Source of the DNA: a virus
Direction: 5' to 3' (one strand)
Length of the DNA: 21,592 bases
IMG/VR virus record: IMGVR_UViG_3300046007_006729
Location: 1 to 21,592 of that record
Positions within the stretch are counted from its first letter, which is position 1, and each line of letters starts with the position of its first letter. The position numbers and the translations under genes were made by a program. Below, in pieces: positions 1 through 8,219 of the stretch. The notes under the pieces were generated by a model that saw nothing but the letters and a program-made list of their open reading frames with translations, did no database searches and was not told where the DNA came from.

Positions 1-189
1 ATTGGTAATTCTGAAAATACATATTTTCATAAGTTTGGGGCGTGTGCTTTAGAAGATCTACAAGTTGAATATGGTAGCGGAGATGGATATTCTAGTTTCA
101 GAAGTGGTGCGCCTACTGAAATAATAATGTCATTAAGATTCAGAGAACTAGAACTAATCACTAGAGAAAAAGCTAGAGAAGGTTACTAA
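1..189 (+). CDS. Baseplate tail tube cap protein (T4 gp48/gp54 family), C-terminal fragment
   Basis: Open from the window edge to a TAA at 187-189; only the last 62 codons are present. The fragment contains FHKFGACALEDLQVEYGSG, then a segment with GAPTEIIMSLRFRELEL, and ends REKAREGY. This pattern (an aromatic/Gly core, then a P-x-x-I-x-M-S-L-x-F-x-E-L-E strand, ending in GY) is what I know from the C-termini of T4-like tube-cap proteins, which sit on the baseplate hub and start tail-tube assembly. The stop overlaps the next start as TAATG, so the two genes are probably translationally coupled. The position just before gene 53 in a baseplate operon supports the call. With only the C-terminus visible I cannot separate gp48 from gp54. 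Confidence 0.72.
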   Translation: MGNSENTYFHKFGACALEDLQVEYGSGDGYSSFRSGAPTEIIMSLRFRELELITREKAREGY

Positions 190-923
190 TGTATTTCGAA
201 AAATTTCCTTATATGATTTACACATTGGACGATTATGCCTCAGGGCAAATCGTGACCGATATATTTAGACGCGTAGCCATTGCTCAAGAGACTAAAAGTA
301 ATTATACTGCCTTTGATGAATATGATATTAAGGATGGTGAAACCCCTGAAATATTAGCAGATAAGTTATACGGTAATCCAATGTTACATTGGGTAATATT
401 ACTTTGTAATGATATACTTGATCCGAGATTCGAATGGCCTTTATCTAATTATGATTTGATACAATATTGTAAGGATAAGTATCATTCTGTTAGATCTAAA
501 AATATTTCTTTATCATCTAGTACTGTATCAAGTAATGACCCAGCAGTGATAAGATTTATTACAACTTTAGAAGTAAATGACTCTATAGAAATATCAGGTG
601 CAAGTAATTCTGCAAATAATGGAACTTACAGCACTATTTCATCTATAGCAGCTAATAAGACAAGTTTTAATATCTCAGGTGCTAGTTTTACTGCAGAATC
701 AAGTTTAACTTATATTAAACTATTTTCAGATCATCTTGGTAAAACCCATCATTATGAGGATGGTAATGGAAATCAAGTATATGAGGCTGGAGCTTTGATT
801 ACTTCTATTTCAAATTACACGTATGAAGAAAGATTAAACGAAGATAAACGCAGAATAAAAATATTGAAGCCAGATTTCATATCAACTATAGAACAAGAAT
901 TAGAAATAAAAATTAAGCCTTAA
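189..923 (+). CDS. 53: Baseplate wedge subunit gp53, with an internal beta-rich insert
   Basis: gp53 joins neighbouring wedges around the hub in T4-like baseplates. The N-terminal half is typical: TDIFRRVAI at about 23-31, then PEILADKLYGNPMLHWVILL (53-72) and CNDILDPRFEWPLS (73-86), matching the family signature (ELA..IYGNPQLYWVLLMCND in T4). The C-terminal part resumes at about 183 with a HYEDGNGNQVYEAG segment and ends in a charged NEDKRRIKILKP tail, as in the family. At 244 residues it is longer than T4 gp53 (about 196). The excess lies in residues about 101-182, which contain VNDSIEISGASNSANNGTYS and a second ISGASF strand, like the small beta modules inserted in many phage tail proteins. 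Start is the ATG in TAATG overlapping the previous stop; the stop again forms TAATG with the next gene. Confidence 0.93.
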   Translation: MYFEKFPYMIYTLDDYASGQIVTDIFRRVAIAQETKSNYTAFDEYDIKDGETPEILADKLYGNPMLHWVILLCNDILDPRFEWPLSNYDLIQYCKDKYHSVRSKNISLSSSTVSSNDPAVIRFITTLEVNDSIEISGASNSANNGTYSTISSIAANKTSFNISGASFTAESSLTYIKLFSDHLGKTHHYEDGNGNQVYEAGALITSISNYTYEERLNEDKRRIKILKPDFISTIEQELEIKIKP

Positions 924-2287
924 TGAATAAAGATAATATTCAAAAATTAGAAAAGGCAGGTGACGTCTATATAAAGAAAGTAGAATTATTTAGTTCTACT
1001 GGTATTCTTATGAATTTAGATGAATTCTTTTTAGAATTAAATTTATATGAAGATATCTATAGACCATGTATTAGGGGAAAATTAACTCTTTCAGATAGTA
1101 GAAACCTTATAGAAATTTTACCTATTGTAGGTGAAGAATTATTACTACTTGAAATAGTTACTCCATCTTTTGAACAGTCTATTAATAAGATATTTCGAGT
1201 AGTTGGAATAGAAAATAGATCTATAGTAAGAGATAAAAATACACAGGTTTACACTTTAAATTTTGTATCATCTGAAATAATTTATGATGTTAATTTGCCG
1301 ATCTTTAAAAAGTTTGAGGGATTAGTAACAGATGTTATAGGCGACGTGTTTTCCAATTATATTTCGCAAAACAATTTATTAGATACGTCAGACAGGATTC
1401 CGAAAGAAGTAGAAACTTCTGAATTAAGAGTATTAGTTGAATCATCTAACAAGGTTAAATTTGTTAGTCCAGGTTGGACTCCTTTTAAAATTATACAATG
1501 GTTAGCATCCAAAGCTATTCCTGCTGAGGGCAAAGCATGTAACTTCTTGTTCTATGAATCAAACAAATCTTTCTATTTAACTACTATGGAATATTTGTTT
1601 GATACTGCAAGAAAAAATAATCTTTACATGGGAACATATAGTTTATCTATACCGAACATAAGAACATCAACTGTCCCAGACATAGGTAAAGAATTATTCA
1701 TAGTTAATAATTTTACTCAGGTTGATGGGATCGACACATTTAAAAATTATACTAATGGATATTTGTCTAATAGATTAATAACTTTGGATTTAAACAATAA
1801 GATCTATGAACCTGTAGATTATGATCATACCGAAAAATATTTTGACTATAAGCATCTAGATGCCAATCCTAATCCCTTCTTTAGTTTAGACGCAGAAGAA
1901 GTTATACGGAATCCATTATCTAATATTTCTTTTTATCCGGTACAACCTAAGTTGTTTACAGGGTTTAAAGATAATGTTAATGAAAAGATGAAAGATATAT
2001 ATGGAAATAGAAAATCTAATCTTTTAGACTTATTACAATTTAGAATGAATATTACTATTAGTGGTAGAACAGATATGGAAGTTGGCTCACAACTTTATCT
2101 AAGTTTTCCTGGGTTGAAACCTGCGGATGATGCTACAACTGAAAATGAATACGAAGATCCTCTTTATTCTGGTTATTATTTAGTTACTGCTATTCATCAT
2201 TTGATTAAAAGACATGAACATAAAATGGTTTGTGAAGTTATAAAGGACAGTTTAAAATCTGTTGTGGCTAAGGGATTTAATAGATGA
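923..2287 (+). CDS. Baseplate hub subunit, gp27-like
   Basis: Probable trimeric hub protein linking the spike to the tail tube. The N-terminus (residues about 15-130) alternates beta strands with GDVYIKKVELFSSTGILMNL and IYRPCIRGKLTLSDS, typical of the first tube-like domain of gp27-type hubs. The middle has VSPGWTPFKIIQWLASKA (about 181-198) and FLFYESNKSFYLTT (about 208-221), also a common pattern in tail hub proteins. The C-terminus (about 378-450) has GRTDMEVGSQLYLSFPG and SGYYLVTAIHHLIKRHEHKM, the closing beta-barrel signature. At 454 residues it is somewhat longer than T4 gp27 (391). In T4 gene 27 lies in a different hub cluster; here it sits directly before gene 5, whose product binds gp27. 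Start overlaps the previous stop (TAATG); the end overlaps the next start (ATGA). No catalytic motif was seen. Confidence 0.72.
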   Translation: MNKDNIQKLEKAGDVYIKKVELFSSTGILMNLDEFFLELNLYEDIYRPCIRGKLTLSDSRNLIEILPIVGEELLLLEIVTPSFEQSINKIFRVVGIENRSIVRDKNTQVYTLNFVSSEIIYDVNLPIFKKFEGLVTDVIGDVFSNYISQNNLLDTSDRIPKEVETSELRVLVESSNKVKFVSPGWTPFKIIQWLASKAIPAEGKACNFLFYESNKSFYLTTMEYLFDTARKNNLYMGTYSLSIPNIRTSTVPDIGKELFIVNNFTQVDGIDTFKNYTNGYLSNRLITLDLNNKIYEPVDYDHTEKYFDYKHLDANPNPFFSLDAEEVIRNPLSNISFYPVQPKLFTGFKDNVNEKMKDIYGNRKSNLLDLLQFRMNITISGRTDMEVGSQLYLSFPGLKPADDATTENEYEDPLYSGYYLVTAIHHLIKRHEHKMVCEVIKDSLKSVVAKGFNR

Positions 2288-3369
2288 GAATTTTTAGTAA
2301 AGATGGGTTTATTTGGTGGATCGGTGTAGTCGAAGATCGCATGGATCCTGAAAAACTCGGAAGATGTCGAGTTAGAATATTTGGTTATCATACTGATAAC
2401 AAAGAAGTTTTACCTACAGAAGATCTGCCTTGGGCTATACCTATTCAACCTATTACGTCTGCAGGTATTTCAGGCCTAGGGTCTGCTCCATTAGGTCCAG
2501 TGACAGGCACATGGATTTTTGGGTTTTTCCTCGATGGCGAGGACATGCAGCAGCCTGCTATGTTAGGTACTATAGCAACAAATACCCCGCCTAAATCGTT
2601 TTTTGGTGCAGCAGAACCTGATTCAGTTACTAATAAGAATGATGGATTTTTAAAAGATTCAGAGGGCAAAGTTGTTACTGATAGTCAGGGAGAACCTATA
2701 AGGTCTGGCACTCCTCAGGTAGAAGGTTGGGAACTTGGGCAAACTTCAGAACAATATGAGTCCGGGGGCAAGGGTCCTGGAACAATCAATGATTACACAG
2801 GTGCTGCTAAAGGAGATTATGGTGGTGCATCATATGGTACATATCAATTAGCATCATATCTTCCAGCAACATTGCCTAACGGCAAAGCGAGACCATCGTC
2901 TAAAAATTCACCTGTTATACAGTATCTTAGAGTATCTAAATTTAAAGAACAATTTACAGATCTCGTGCCTGGTACTTCTGCTTTTGATAGCAAATGGCAA
3001 GAAATCGCTTCTAAATATAGAGATGCTTTTAAGAAAGATCAACACGATTACATCAAAGAAAAATATTACGACGTAATGGTTGCTAATCTTGAAAGAAAGG
3101 GTGTATTAGTAAGTAGATTTGGTCCAGCAGTGCAAGATCTGGTGTGGTCTACAGCTGTCCAGTTGGGACCTAATACTACAGGTGTTTTTACTACCCCACT
3201 TAAAGATAAGGCAGAATTAACTGATAAAGATATAGTAGAAATTGTTTCTGAATATAAAATAGCAAATGTGGATACCTATTTCAAATCGAGTACTCAAAAT
3301 ATAAAAGATGGTGTTTCAAATAGATATAAAAACGAAAAACAGAAGTTACTATCACTGATAAGAGCATGA
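2284..3369 (+). CDS. 5: Tail spike/hub protein, gp5-like OB-fold fused to a lysozyme-like enzyme
   Basis: Residues about 8-100 are a clear gp5 OB-fold: WWIGVVEDRMDPEKLGRCRV, then LPTEDLPWAIPIQPITSAG, TGTWIFGFFLDGEDMQQPAM and LGTI, closely parallel to the T4 gp5 N-terminus that docks on gp27. After a linker (about 105-150) comes a helical domain unlike T4 lysozyme. It has YESGGKGPGTI (158-168), a DYGGASYGTYQLA stretch (178-190), a helical middle with KWQEIASKYRDAFKKDQ, and DLVWSTAVQLGP (285-296). From memory, the YESGG...SYGxYQ pattern marks peptidoglycan-cutting domains of other phage tail and VgrG-like proteins, with E159 the likely acid catalyst; I am not sure of the formal family name. Length is 361 residues. 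The gp5 beta-helix needle is missing and is encoded by the next gene, which overlaps by ATGA. Probable role: local wall digestion during infection. Confidence 0.85.
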   Translation: MRIFSKDGFIWWIGVVEDRMDPEKLGRCRVRIFGYHTDNKEVLPTEDLPWAIPIQPITSAGISGLGSAPLGPVTGTWIFGFFLDGEDMQQPAMLGTIATNTPPKSFFGAAEPDSVTNKNDGFLKDSEGKVVTDSQGEPIRSGTPQVEGWELGQTSEQYESGGKGPGTINDYTGAAKGDYGGASYGTYQLASYLPATLPNGKARPSSKNSPVIQYLRVSKFKEQFTDLVPGTSAFDSKWQEIASKYRDAFKKDQHDYIKEKYYDVMVANLERKGVLVSRFGPAVQDLVWSTAVQLGPNTTGVFTTPLKDKAELTDKDIVEIVSEYKIANVDTYFKSSTQNIKDGVSNRYKNEKQKLLSLIRA

Positions 3370-5705
3370 CCGATATAACAACAACATTAAAAAATAATAT
3401 TGCTAATTCGCTTACTGCGTCTTTAACAAGTTATAGTTTATCTCCTATTCAAGCAAGAGCTATGAGTTTATCTATAAACGATATAGCATTGAATCTTGCT
3501 ACTACTATAGTAACTCAAACCATTAATCAAGGTAATAGAAATTTAAATCAAATACCTGCAAATGCAGTTGGTCCATACAATCCACTCAATGTAGTAAATT
3601 CAAATTTGGGTCCTACTAATGTAACTAATGTATTAGACCCAGTTATGACTCCTGGTATTACTAATCAAGCTAGTACATTGGCAAATAAGGAATTAAACAA
3701 CTTAATTACATTTAATGCTCCTCAAGATGTACAAAATATACTAGGACTTAGCTCAATAAAAAATGGATTGATTAATTCATTGTTGCCTGTTATAGATCAA
3801 TCAGTAAATGTAGCATTAAGTAACTACACTAATTCAGTATTTACTAAGGGAACCAACGTATTACCTATCGTTCCTTCAGCTACTAACTTTTTCAGTTCTG
3901 GTAATAGTTCGCAAGCCTTACAACAATATACACAAACGTATAATAATGCACAAACAGCGCAAACTCTTGGGCAGGTTAGACGCTTTGATGTATTAAATGT
4001 AGATAATAAAAATAAATTAGAAACGACTCAAAAAGGTTTCACTGACCCAACAGCGACATATCCAACAAAGGATTATTCAGGAAAACCTGATACGAATAAA
4101 CTGGCTACAGGTGAGGTGCAAGGCACTATCATTCAAAAGAAGAATCAAGATAGAATGATAGGTGCTAAATTACCTGGAGGCGATTCATGGAATCAACCAG
4201 AATCTCCTTATAAGGCTGAATACCCATATAATAAAGTTACACAAACAGAATCAGGACATATAATAGAAATTGATGATACTCCTGGGGCTGAACGATTACA
4301 TGTATATCATAAATCCGGCACATTTATAGAAATTGATGCTAATGGTTCTATTGTAAAAAGATCAGTGGGTTCTAGTTATGAAATAATAGATCGTAATGGA
4401 AAAATAGCTATTGCAGGTAGAGCAGATATATCTATAAATGGTGCATGTAATATTTACGTAGGCAATGATGCTAATATTGAAGTAGAAGGTGATACTAATA
4501 TAACATGCCATAATGATATAACAGCGCAAGCTGGAGGAACACTTAATTTATCCGCAACTGAAAGTATTAGTATAAGAAGTGCCAATGTTTATATTGAAGC
4601 AGATAATGAAATGCACATTCTATCTAATACTACTGTAAATGTAGAAAGCGAAGGTAATTTGCATTTATTATCTAATGAATTTTACAATACTGCTAATATA
4701 AGTTATAATAAAGTTGTAGAAAATTCGTATGAGGAAATCGGTGTAGATAAGCATGTTTATGTAGATGGCTCTTTATATTCATCTTCTACCGATTTATACG
4801 AAAAAGTGGATGGTGATATCTATATAGAAGCTACCTCAGCAATAAATCAAAAATCATCACAATTAACTGTTACAGCTAATCCTATCAATTTAAATCCTTC
4901 TACTCCTGCTGCAAGTTCTGTTCTTGCTACTAGATCTCAACCAGCGGCCAATGCCAATAATTCATATGCGGGTGTGTTAGATGGTAGAAAATATATTAAT
5001 TACATAGAACTAGATGATCCACAATCACTTACTTTAAGAGACAAATACTGTTTAACTGCTGAAGAGCCTGGTGCCAGTTCTGATGAGATAGAAAAAACTA
5101 AGAATGTGGCAATATGCGCAGGGGTTGTTCAACAAGAAAAATTTGAAGATCCTACAGTAAATGTGGATTCAGAATCTCCTTCTACTAGTACTAGTGATTT
5201 TATCATGCCAAATAATAATTTGAAGAAATTATCAGTTGTTCCAGATAATTTCCAGTTATCACCTAATTTCACTCTGGCTATGATGTCCTCAAAGGCAGCT
5301 ATTACCAACGCTAAATTAACAGCACAGCGAGGATTAAGTTACGGCGAAATTTTATACAATATGCAAGCAGTTGCTTTAAATATTTGTGAGCCAGTGCTAA
5401 AGTTATATCCAAATATGTTTATCACTTCAGGATTTAGATTCGCATCCGGGTCCTCGGCCACTTCTCAGCATCCATTAGGTTTAGCAGTTGATATTCAGTT
5501 TAAAGGTGCGTCTAAAAAGGATTACTATACTATTGCTAGAGCGCTTGCTAAAGTATTAAACTATGACCAGTTATTATTAGAATATGCATCAACTACTAAT
5601 AATCCTTGGATTCATATTTCAGTAAATATAAAACAACGCAGAAATCAGGTATTGACATTTAATAATCATGCCAAATATTCTGACGGTCTCACTCAACTGG
5701 CATAA
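3366..5705 (+). CDS. Spike needle protein: gp5/VgrG-like beta-helix with C-terminal M15-type peptidase
   Basis: 779 residues in three parts. (1) About 1-240: Asn/Gln/Thr-rich and low in charge (for example AVGPYNPLNVVNSNLGPTN), with no family I recognise. (2) About 290-500: SGHIIEIDDTPGAERLHVYH, HKSGTFIEIDANGSIVKR, then alternating short strands such as ADISINGACNIYVGN and GDTNITCHNDITAQAGGTL. This is the gp5 C-terminal/VgrG pattern that folds as a trimeric beta-helix needle. (3) About 610-779: an M15-type metallopeptidase, with SGFRF (688-692), SQHPLGLAVD (H702 and D709 in the HxxxxxxD zinc motif), E739 as candidate catalytic Glu and PWIHIS (H750 as third zinc ligand). M15 enzymes cleave peptidoglycan peptide cross-links. 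The start overlaps the OB-fold gene by ATGA, consistent with co-production of the two spike parts. Confidence 0.8.
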   Translation: MTDITTTLKNNIANSLTASLTSYSLSPIQARAMSLSINDIALNLATTIVTQTINQGNRNLNQIPANAVGPYNPLNVVNSNLGPTNVTNVLDPVMTPGITNQASTLANKELNNLITFNAPQDVQNILGLSSIKNGLINSLLPVIDQSVNVALSNYTNSVFTKGTNVLPIVPSATNFFSSGNSSQALQQYTQTYNNAQTAQTLGQVRRFDVLNVDNKNKLETTQKGFTDPTATYPTKDYSGKPDTNKLATGEVQGTIIQKKNQDRMIGAKLPGGDSWNQPESPYKAEYPYNKVTQTESGHIIEIDDTPGAERLHVYHKSGTFIEIDANGSIVKRSVGSSYEIIDRNGKIAIAGRADISINGACNIYVGNDANIEVEGDTNITCHNDITAQAGGTLNLSATESISIRSANVYIEADNEMHILSNTTVNVESEGNLHLLSNEFYNTANISYNKVVENSYEEIGVDKHVYVDGSLYSSSTDLYEKVDGDIYIEATSAINQKSSQLTVTANPINLNPSTPAASSVLATRSQPAANANNSYAGVLDGRKYINYIELDDPQSLTLRDKYCLTAEEPGASSDEIEKTKNVAICAGVVQQEKFEDPTVNVDSESPSTSTSDFIMPNNNLKKLSVVPDNFQLSPNFTLAMMSSKAAITNAKLTAQRGLSYGEILYNMQAVALNICEPVLKLYPNMFITSGFRFASGSSATSQHPLGLAVDIQFKGASKKDYYTIARALAKVLNYDQLLLEYASTTNNPWIHISVNIKQRRNQVLTFNNHAKYSDGLTQLA

Positions 5706-5711
5706 TAAATA
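5704..5711 (+). promoter_or_regulatory. Late-promoter-like AATAAATA before the PAAR gene
   Basis: AATAAATA overlaps the needle gene stop codon and ends five bases before the PAAR ATG. It matches seven of eight bases of the T4 late element, but the short distance would leave almost no leader, so it is a weak candidate. Confidence 0.2.
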
Positions 5712-5716
5712 ATAAG

Positions 5717-5971
5717 ATGCCTGGAATATCTAGAAACGGTGATAAAGATACTCGAAACGACACTAAAATTGCCACATCTTCTGTTTATATTAATGATCAA
5801 CCTGTTTTGACCGTCGGTGATAAAGATACAAGAAACGATAGTATGGTAGAGGGTAGTAGTACAATATTTGTACAGGGTAAAGCAGTATGCAGGCAGGGCG
5901 ATAAAGATACTCGAAACGACACTATGAAAACAGACAGCACAGGCGGTTCAACCAATGTATTCGCAGACTAA
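5717..5971 (+). CDS. PAAR-like spike tip protein, histidine-free
   Basis: 84 residues built from three repeats of GDKDTRND (8-15, 34-41, 61-68). Between them are SSVYINDQPVLTVGD and SSTIFVQGKAVCRQGD, and the protein ends TNVFAD. This matches PAAR proteins (GD...; gsxxVfvnGxpvaRxGD; ending nVf), which cap the spike needle; T4 gp5.4 is the equivalent, and the gene lies right after the needle gene as expected. Known PAAR tips hold a zinc or iron atom with His/Cys ligands, but this protein has no histidine and a single cysteine (C58). In each repeat DTRND stands where ligands usually occur. The fold call is firm, but metal binding as in T4 is unlikely. It follows an 11-base gap; its stop overlaps gene 25 as TAATG. 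I saw no strong ribosome binding site. Confidence 0.83.
   Translation: MPGISRNGDKDTRNDTKIATSSVYINDQPVLTVGDKDTRNDSMVEGSSTIFVQGKAVCRQGDKDTRNDTMKTDSTGGSTNVFAD
5741..5924 (+). repeat. Three direct repeats inside the PAAR-like gene
   Basis: A 25-base element at 5741-5765 recurs without mismatch at 5900-5924 and with a few changes at 5819-5843. It encodes GDKDTRND each time, plus the following residue. Spacings are 78 and 81 bases, that is 26 and 27 codons, so the repeats follow the protein repeats. Confidence 0.9.
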
Positions 5972-6372
5972 TGGCCACTATTAATAGAAAAGTAAGACAA
6001 TTTTCAGATTTAAACTTGGCTTTTACCAAGAATCCGGCTACTGCAGACGTCACAAAAAAATTCGATGAAGAAGCAATAAAGGCATCCTTGCGTAATTTAA
6101 TTCTTACAAAAAATTATGAAAGACCTTTTCATCCAGAAATAGGATGTCAAATTTATTATTTGATGTTTGAAAACTATGACCCTATAATGAAAAGAGTCAT
6201 GGAACAAACTATATTTAATACCGTTAGAAAATTTGAACCGAGAGTAGTTTTGGATCGTGTACAAATTAATACACAAGAAGATGCTAATGCGATTGAAGTC
6301 ACGTTAGAATTCAGAATTATTAATACAGTTGATCCTATCAAGTTAACAACTTTAATTAGTAGAGTAAGGTAA
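5971..6372 (+). CDS. 25: Baseplate wedge subunit gp25
   Basis: 133 residues, against 132 in T4. It has the gp25 fold sequence in order: FSDLNLAFTKNP (11-22), a helix with EEAIKASLRNLILTKNYERP (33-52) then FHPEIGCQIYYLMFE, a second helix, FEPRVVLDRVQI (88-99) with the family's conserved E-P-R at 89-91, and closing strands EVTLEFRI. gp25 is the sheath-initiator-like core wedge component and is conserved from phages to type VI secretion (TssE). Start is the ATG of TAATG at the PAAR stop; its own stop makes another TAATG with gene 6. All expected residues are present and nothing is unusual. Confidence 0.96.
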   Translation: MATINRKVRQFSDLNLAFTKNPATADVTKKFDEEAIKASLRNLILTKNYERPFHPEIGCQIYYLMFENYDPIMKRVMEQTIFNTVRKFEPRVVLDRVQINTQEDANAIEVTLEFRIINTVDPIKLTTLISRVR

Positions 6373-8219
6373 TGGCTAATCTTAGAATAGCTGAATTAGA
6401 TTTTGATGCTATAAAAAGTAATCTAAAGAATTACTTAAAATCACAAACCGAATTTTCAGATTATGATTTTGAAGGGTCAACTCTAGCTGTTCTACTAGAT
6501 GTCCTAGCATATAATACACATTACAATGCTTATTTGGCAAATATGCTTGCTAATGAAATGTTTATTGATTCGGCAGTAAAAAGGCAATCAGTAGTTTCTA
6601 TAGCAAAATTATTTGGATATTTACCAAGATCAATTATTGCTTCCAGTGCATACGTTGATATAACAGTTGCTAATCCTACAGGATCACCTGCATCATTAAC
6701 TCTGCCAAGATATTCGCAATTTTCCACTTCAATAGATGGCACATCATTCACTTTTGTTAATACTGAACCTGTTACTATAAATCCATTAAATGGTGATTAT
6801 GTATTTAGTAATGTTAAGATTTCAGAAGGGTCACAATTAGTTTATAAATTTGTAGTAGTGACACCTGGTCCAGATGAAAAATATGAAATACCAAATATTG
6901 ATATTGACACTAATACATTATATGTTACTGTACAAGAATCAGCAACAAATCTAACAACTACTACGTATACTAAAGTATCAGATATAGTGTCCTTGAATGG
7001 CACATCCAATGTATATTTTATAGAAGAAAATACGAAGGGTAGATATGAGATTTATTTCGGCGACGGAGTTTTAGGCAAGAAATTAACTGCAGGTAATATT
7101 GTTACAGTTTATTATCTGGTATCAACAGGTTCGTCTGCAAATTTCTCTTCAGAATTAGCACAGACATTTACATTTAGTGGAGAAATTGGCGGAGGTGATG
7201 TTTCTGTTGCAACTGTAAGTAATTCGACAGGTGGAGCATCCAGGGAATCCATAACAGAATTAAAATTTAATGCGCCTAAATCTTATGCAACATTGGACAG
7301 AGCAGTAACTACAGATGATTATAAAACTTTAATTCAACAGTACTATCCATACGCTGAATCTGTAGCAGTTTGGGGAGGTGAAGAAAATATTCCTCCCAAA
7401 TATGGAAAAGTTATTATTTCTTTGAAACCCTTTTCAGGGTTTGTAATTAGTGACGCTGTAAAAAATGATATAAAAGTAAATTTATTACAGGGTAAGCAAA
7501 TAGTCGGACTTACACCTGAATTTATTGATCCAGAATACACCTATATTGGTTTTGATATAGAAGTAAAATATAATCCTAAACTTACTACATTATCAGCAGT
7601 ACAAATAAGAAACTTTACTGACAATACAGTTAAGGAATATTTTAGAACTCAGTTACAAAAATTTGATCTTGATTTTTATTTAGTTAAATTATTAAATAAT
7701 ATTATTGATATTGATTCATCAATTTTTGGTTGTACAATTGTTCCAAGAATTCAAAGAAGATTAACACCTACATTAAATTCCGTCAATACATATACTGGTG
7801 ATAATAAGATTAAATTAAGCAATAGAATTTTGCCTAATAGTTTAAATTCTTCAGTATTTTATTTTACCTTTAATTCATTAGTTGCTAGATGTATAATTAA
7901 AGATGTACCCGACACAACTGTGCCAGATAATAATGGTACTGGAACGCTTGCATTATTTGATTATTTGAGCGGGACTAAACTTTTAAGTAACATAGGTAAA
8001 GTATATTATTATAATGGTGAAATAGAAATAACAGAATTGACTCCGGAAGGATATTTGTCTGGTCAAACTGATCTAAAATTAAATGTTAACCTTCAACCTG
8101 GATATTATGATGTACTTAGTTCTAAGGGGCAAATTTTAGTATTAGACGAATCTAACGAAGATACTAATAGTAATGTTACTAAAGGTATAGAATATACTAT
8201 AATAGCAAGAAATGATTAA
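6372..8219 (+). CDS. 6: Baseplate wedge subunit gp6
   Basis: 615 residues (T4 gp6 about 660). The N-terminus has DYDFEGSTLAVLLDVLAYNT (about 35-54), then HYNAYLANMLANEMFIDSAV and KRQSVVSIAKLFGYLPRS (to about 90), the strongest gp6/TssF-like signature. Further on are FGDGVLGKKLTAGN (about 228-241), a baseplate J-like motif, and TTDDYKTLIQQYYPYAESVA (about 313-332), the region that dimerises gp6 into the inner baseplate ring. The C-terminal 150 residues are beta-rich and less conserved. In T4, gp6 dimers hold the wedges together and move during sheath contraction. The gene is coupled to gene 25 by TAATG, and its last eight bases overlap the next start. Confidence 0.95.
   Translation: MANLRIAELDFDAIKSNLKNYLKSQTEFSDYDFEGSTLAVLLDVLAYNTHYNAYLANMLANEMFIDSAVKRQSVVSIAKLFGYLPRSIIASSAYVDITVANPTGSPASLTLPRYSQFSTSIDGTSFTFVNTEPVTINPLNGDYVFSNVKISEGSQLVYKFVVVTPGPDEKYEIPNIDIDTNTLYVTVQESATNLTTTTYTKVSDIVSLNGTSNVYFIEENTKGRYEIYFGDGVLGKKLTAGNIVTVYYLVSTGSSANFSSELAQTFTFSGEIGGGDVSVATVSNSTGGASRESITELKFNAPKSYATLDRAVTTDDYKTLIQQYYPYAESVAVWGGEENIPPKYGKVIISLKPFSGFVISDAVKNDIKVNLLQGKQIVGLTPEFIDPEYTYIGFDIEVKYNPKLTTLSAVQIRNFTDNTVKEYFRTQLQKFDLDFYLVKLLNNIIDIDSSIFGCTIVPRIQRRLTPTLNSVNTYTGDNKIKLSNRILPNSLNSSVFYFTFNSLVARCIIKDVPDTTVPDNNGTGTLALFDYLSGTKLLSNIGKVYYYNGEIEITELTPEGYLSGQTDLKLNVNLQPGYYDVLSSKGQILVLDESNEDTNSNVTKGIEYTIIARND

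Noticed and set aside
3360-3372. Possible frameshift as the cause of the gp5 split
   Set aside because: The junction is a clean ATGA overlap as used elsewhere in this operon, and both parts have complete domains, so a true two-gene arrangement is more likely than an error.
5189-5202. Short palindrome ACTAGTACTAGT
   Set aside because: It encodes the Ser/Thr linker of the needle protein; too short and too AT/CT-repetitive to claim as an operator or recombination site.
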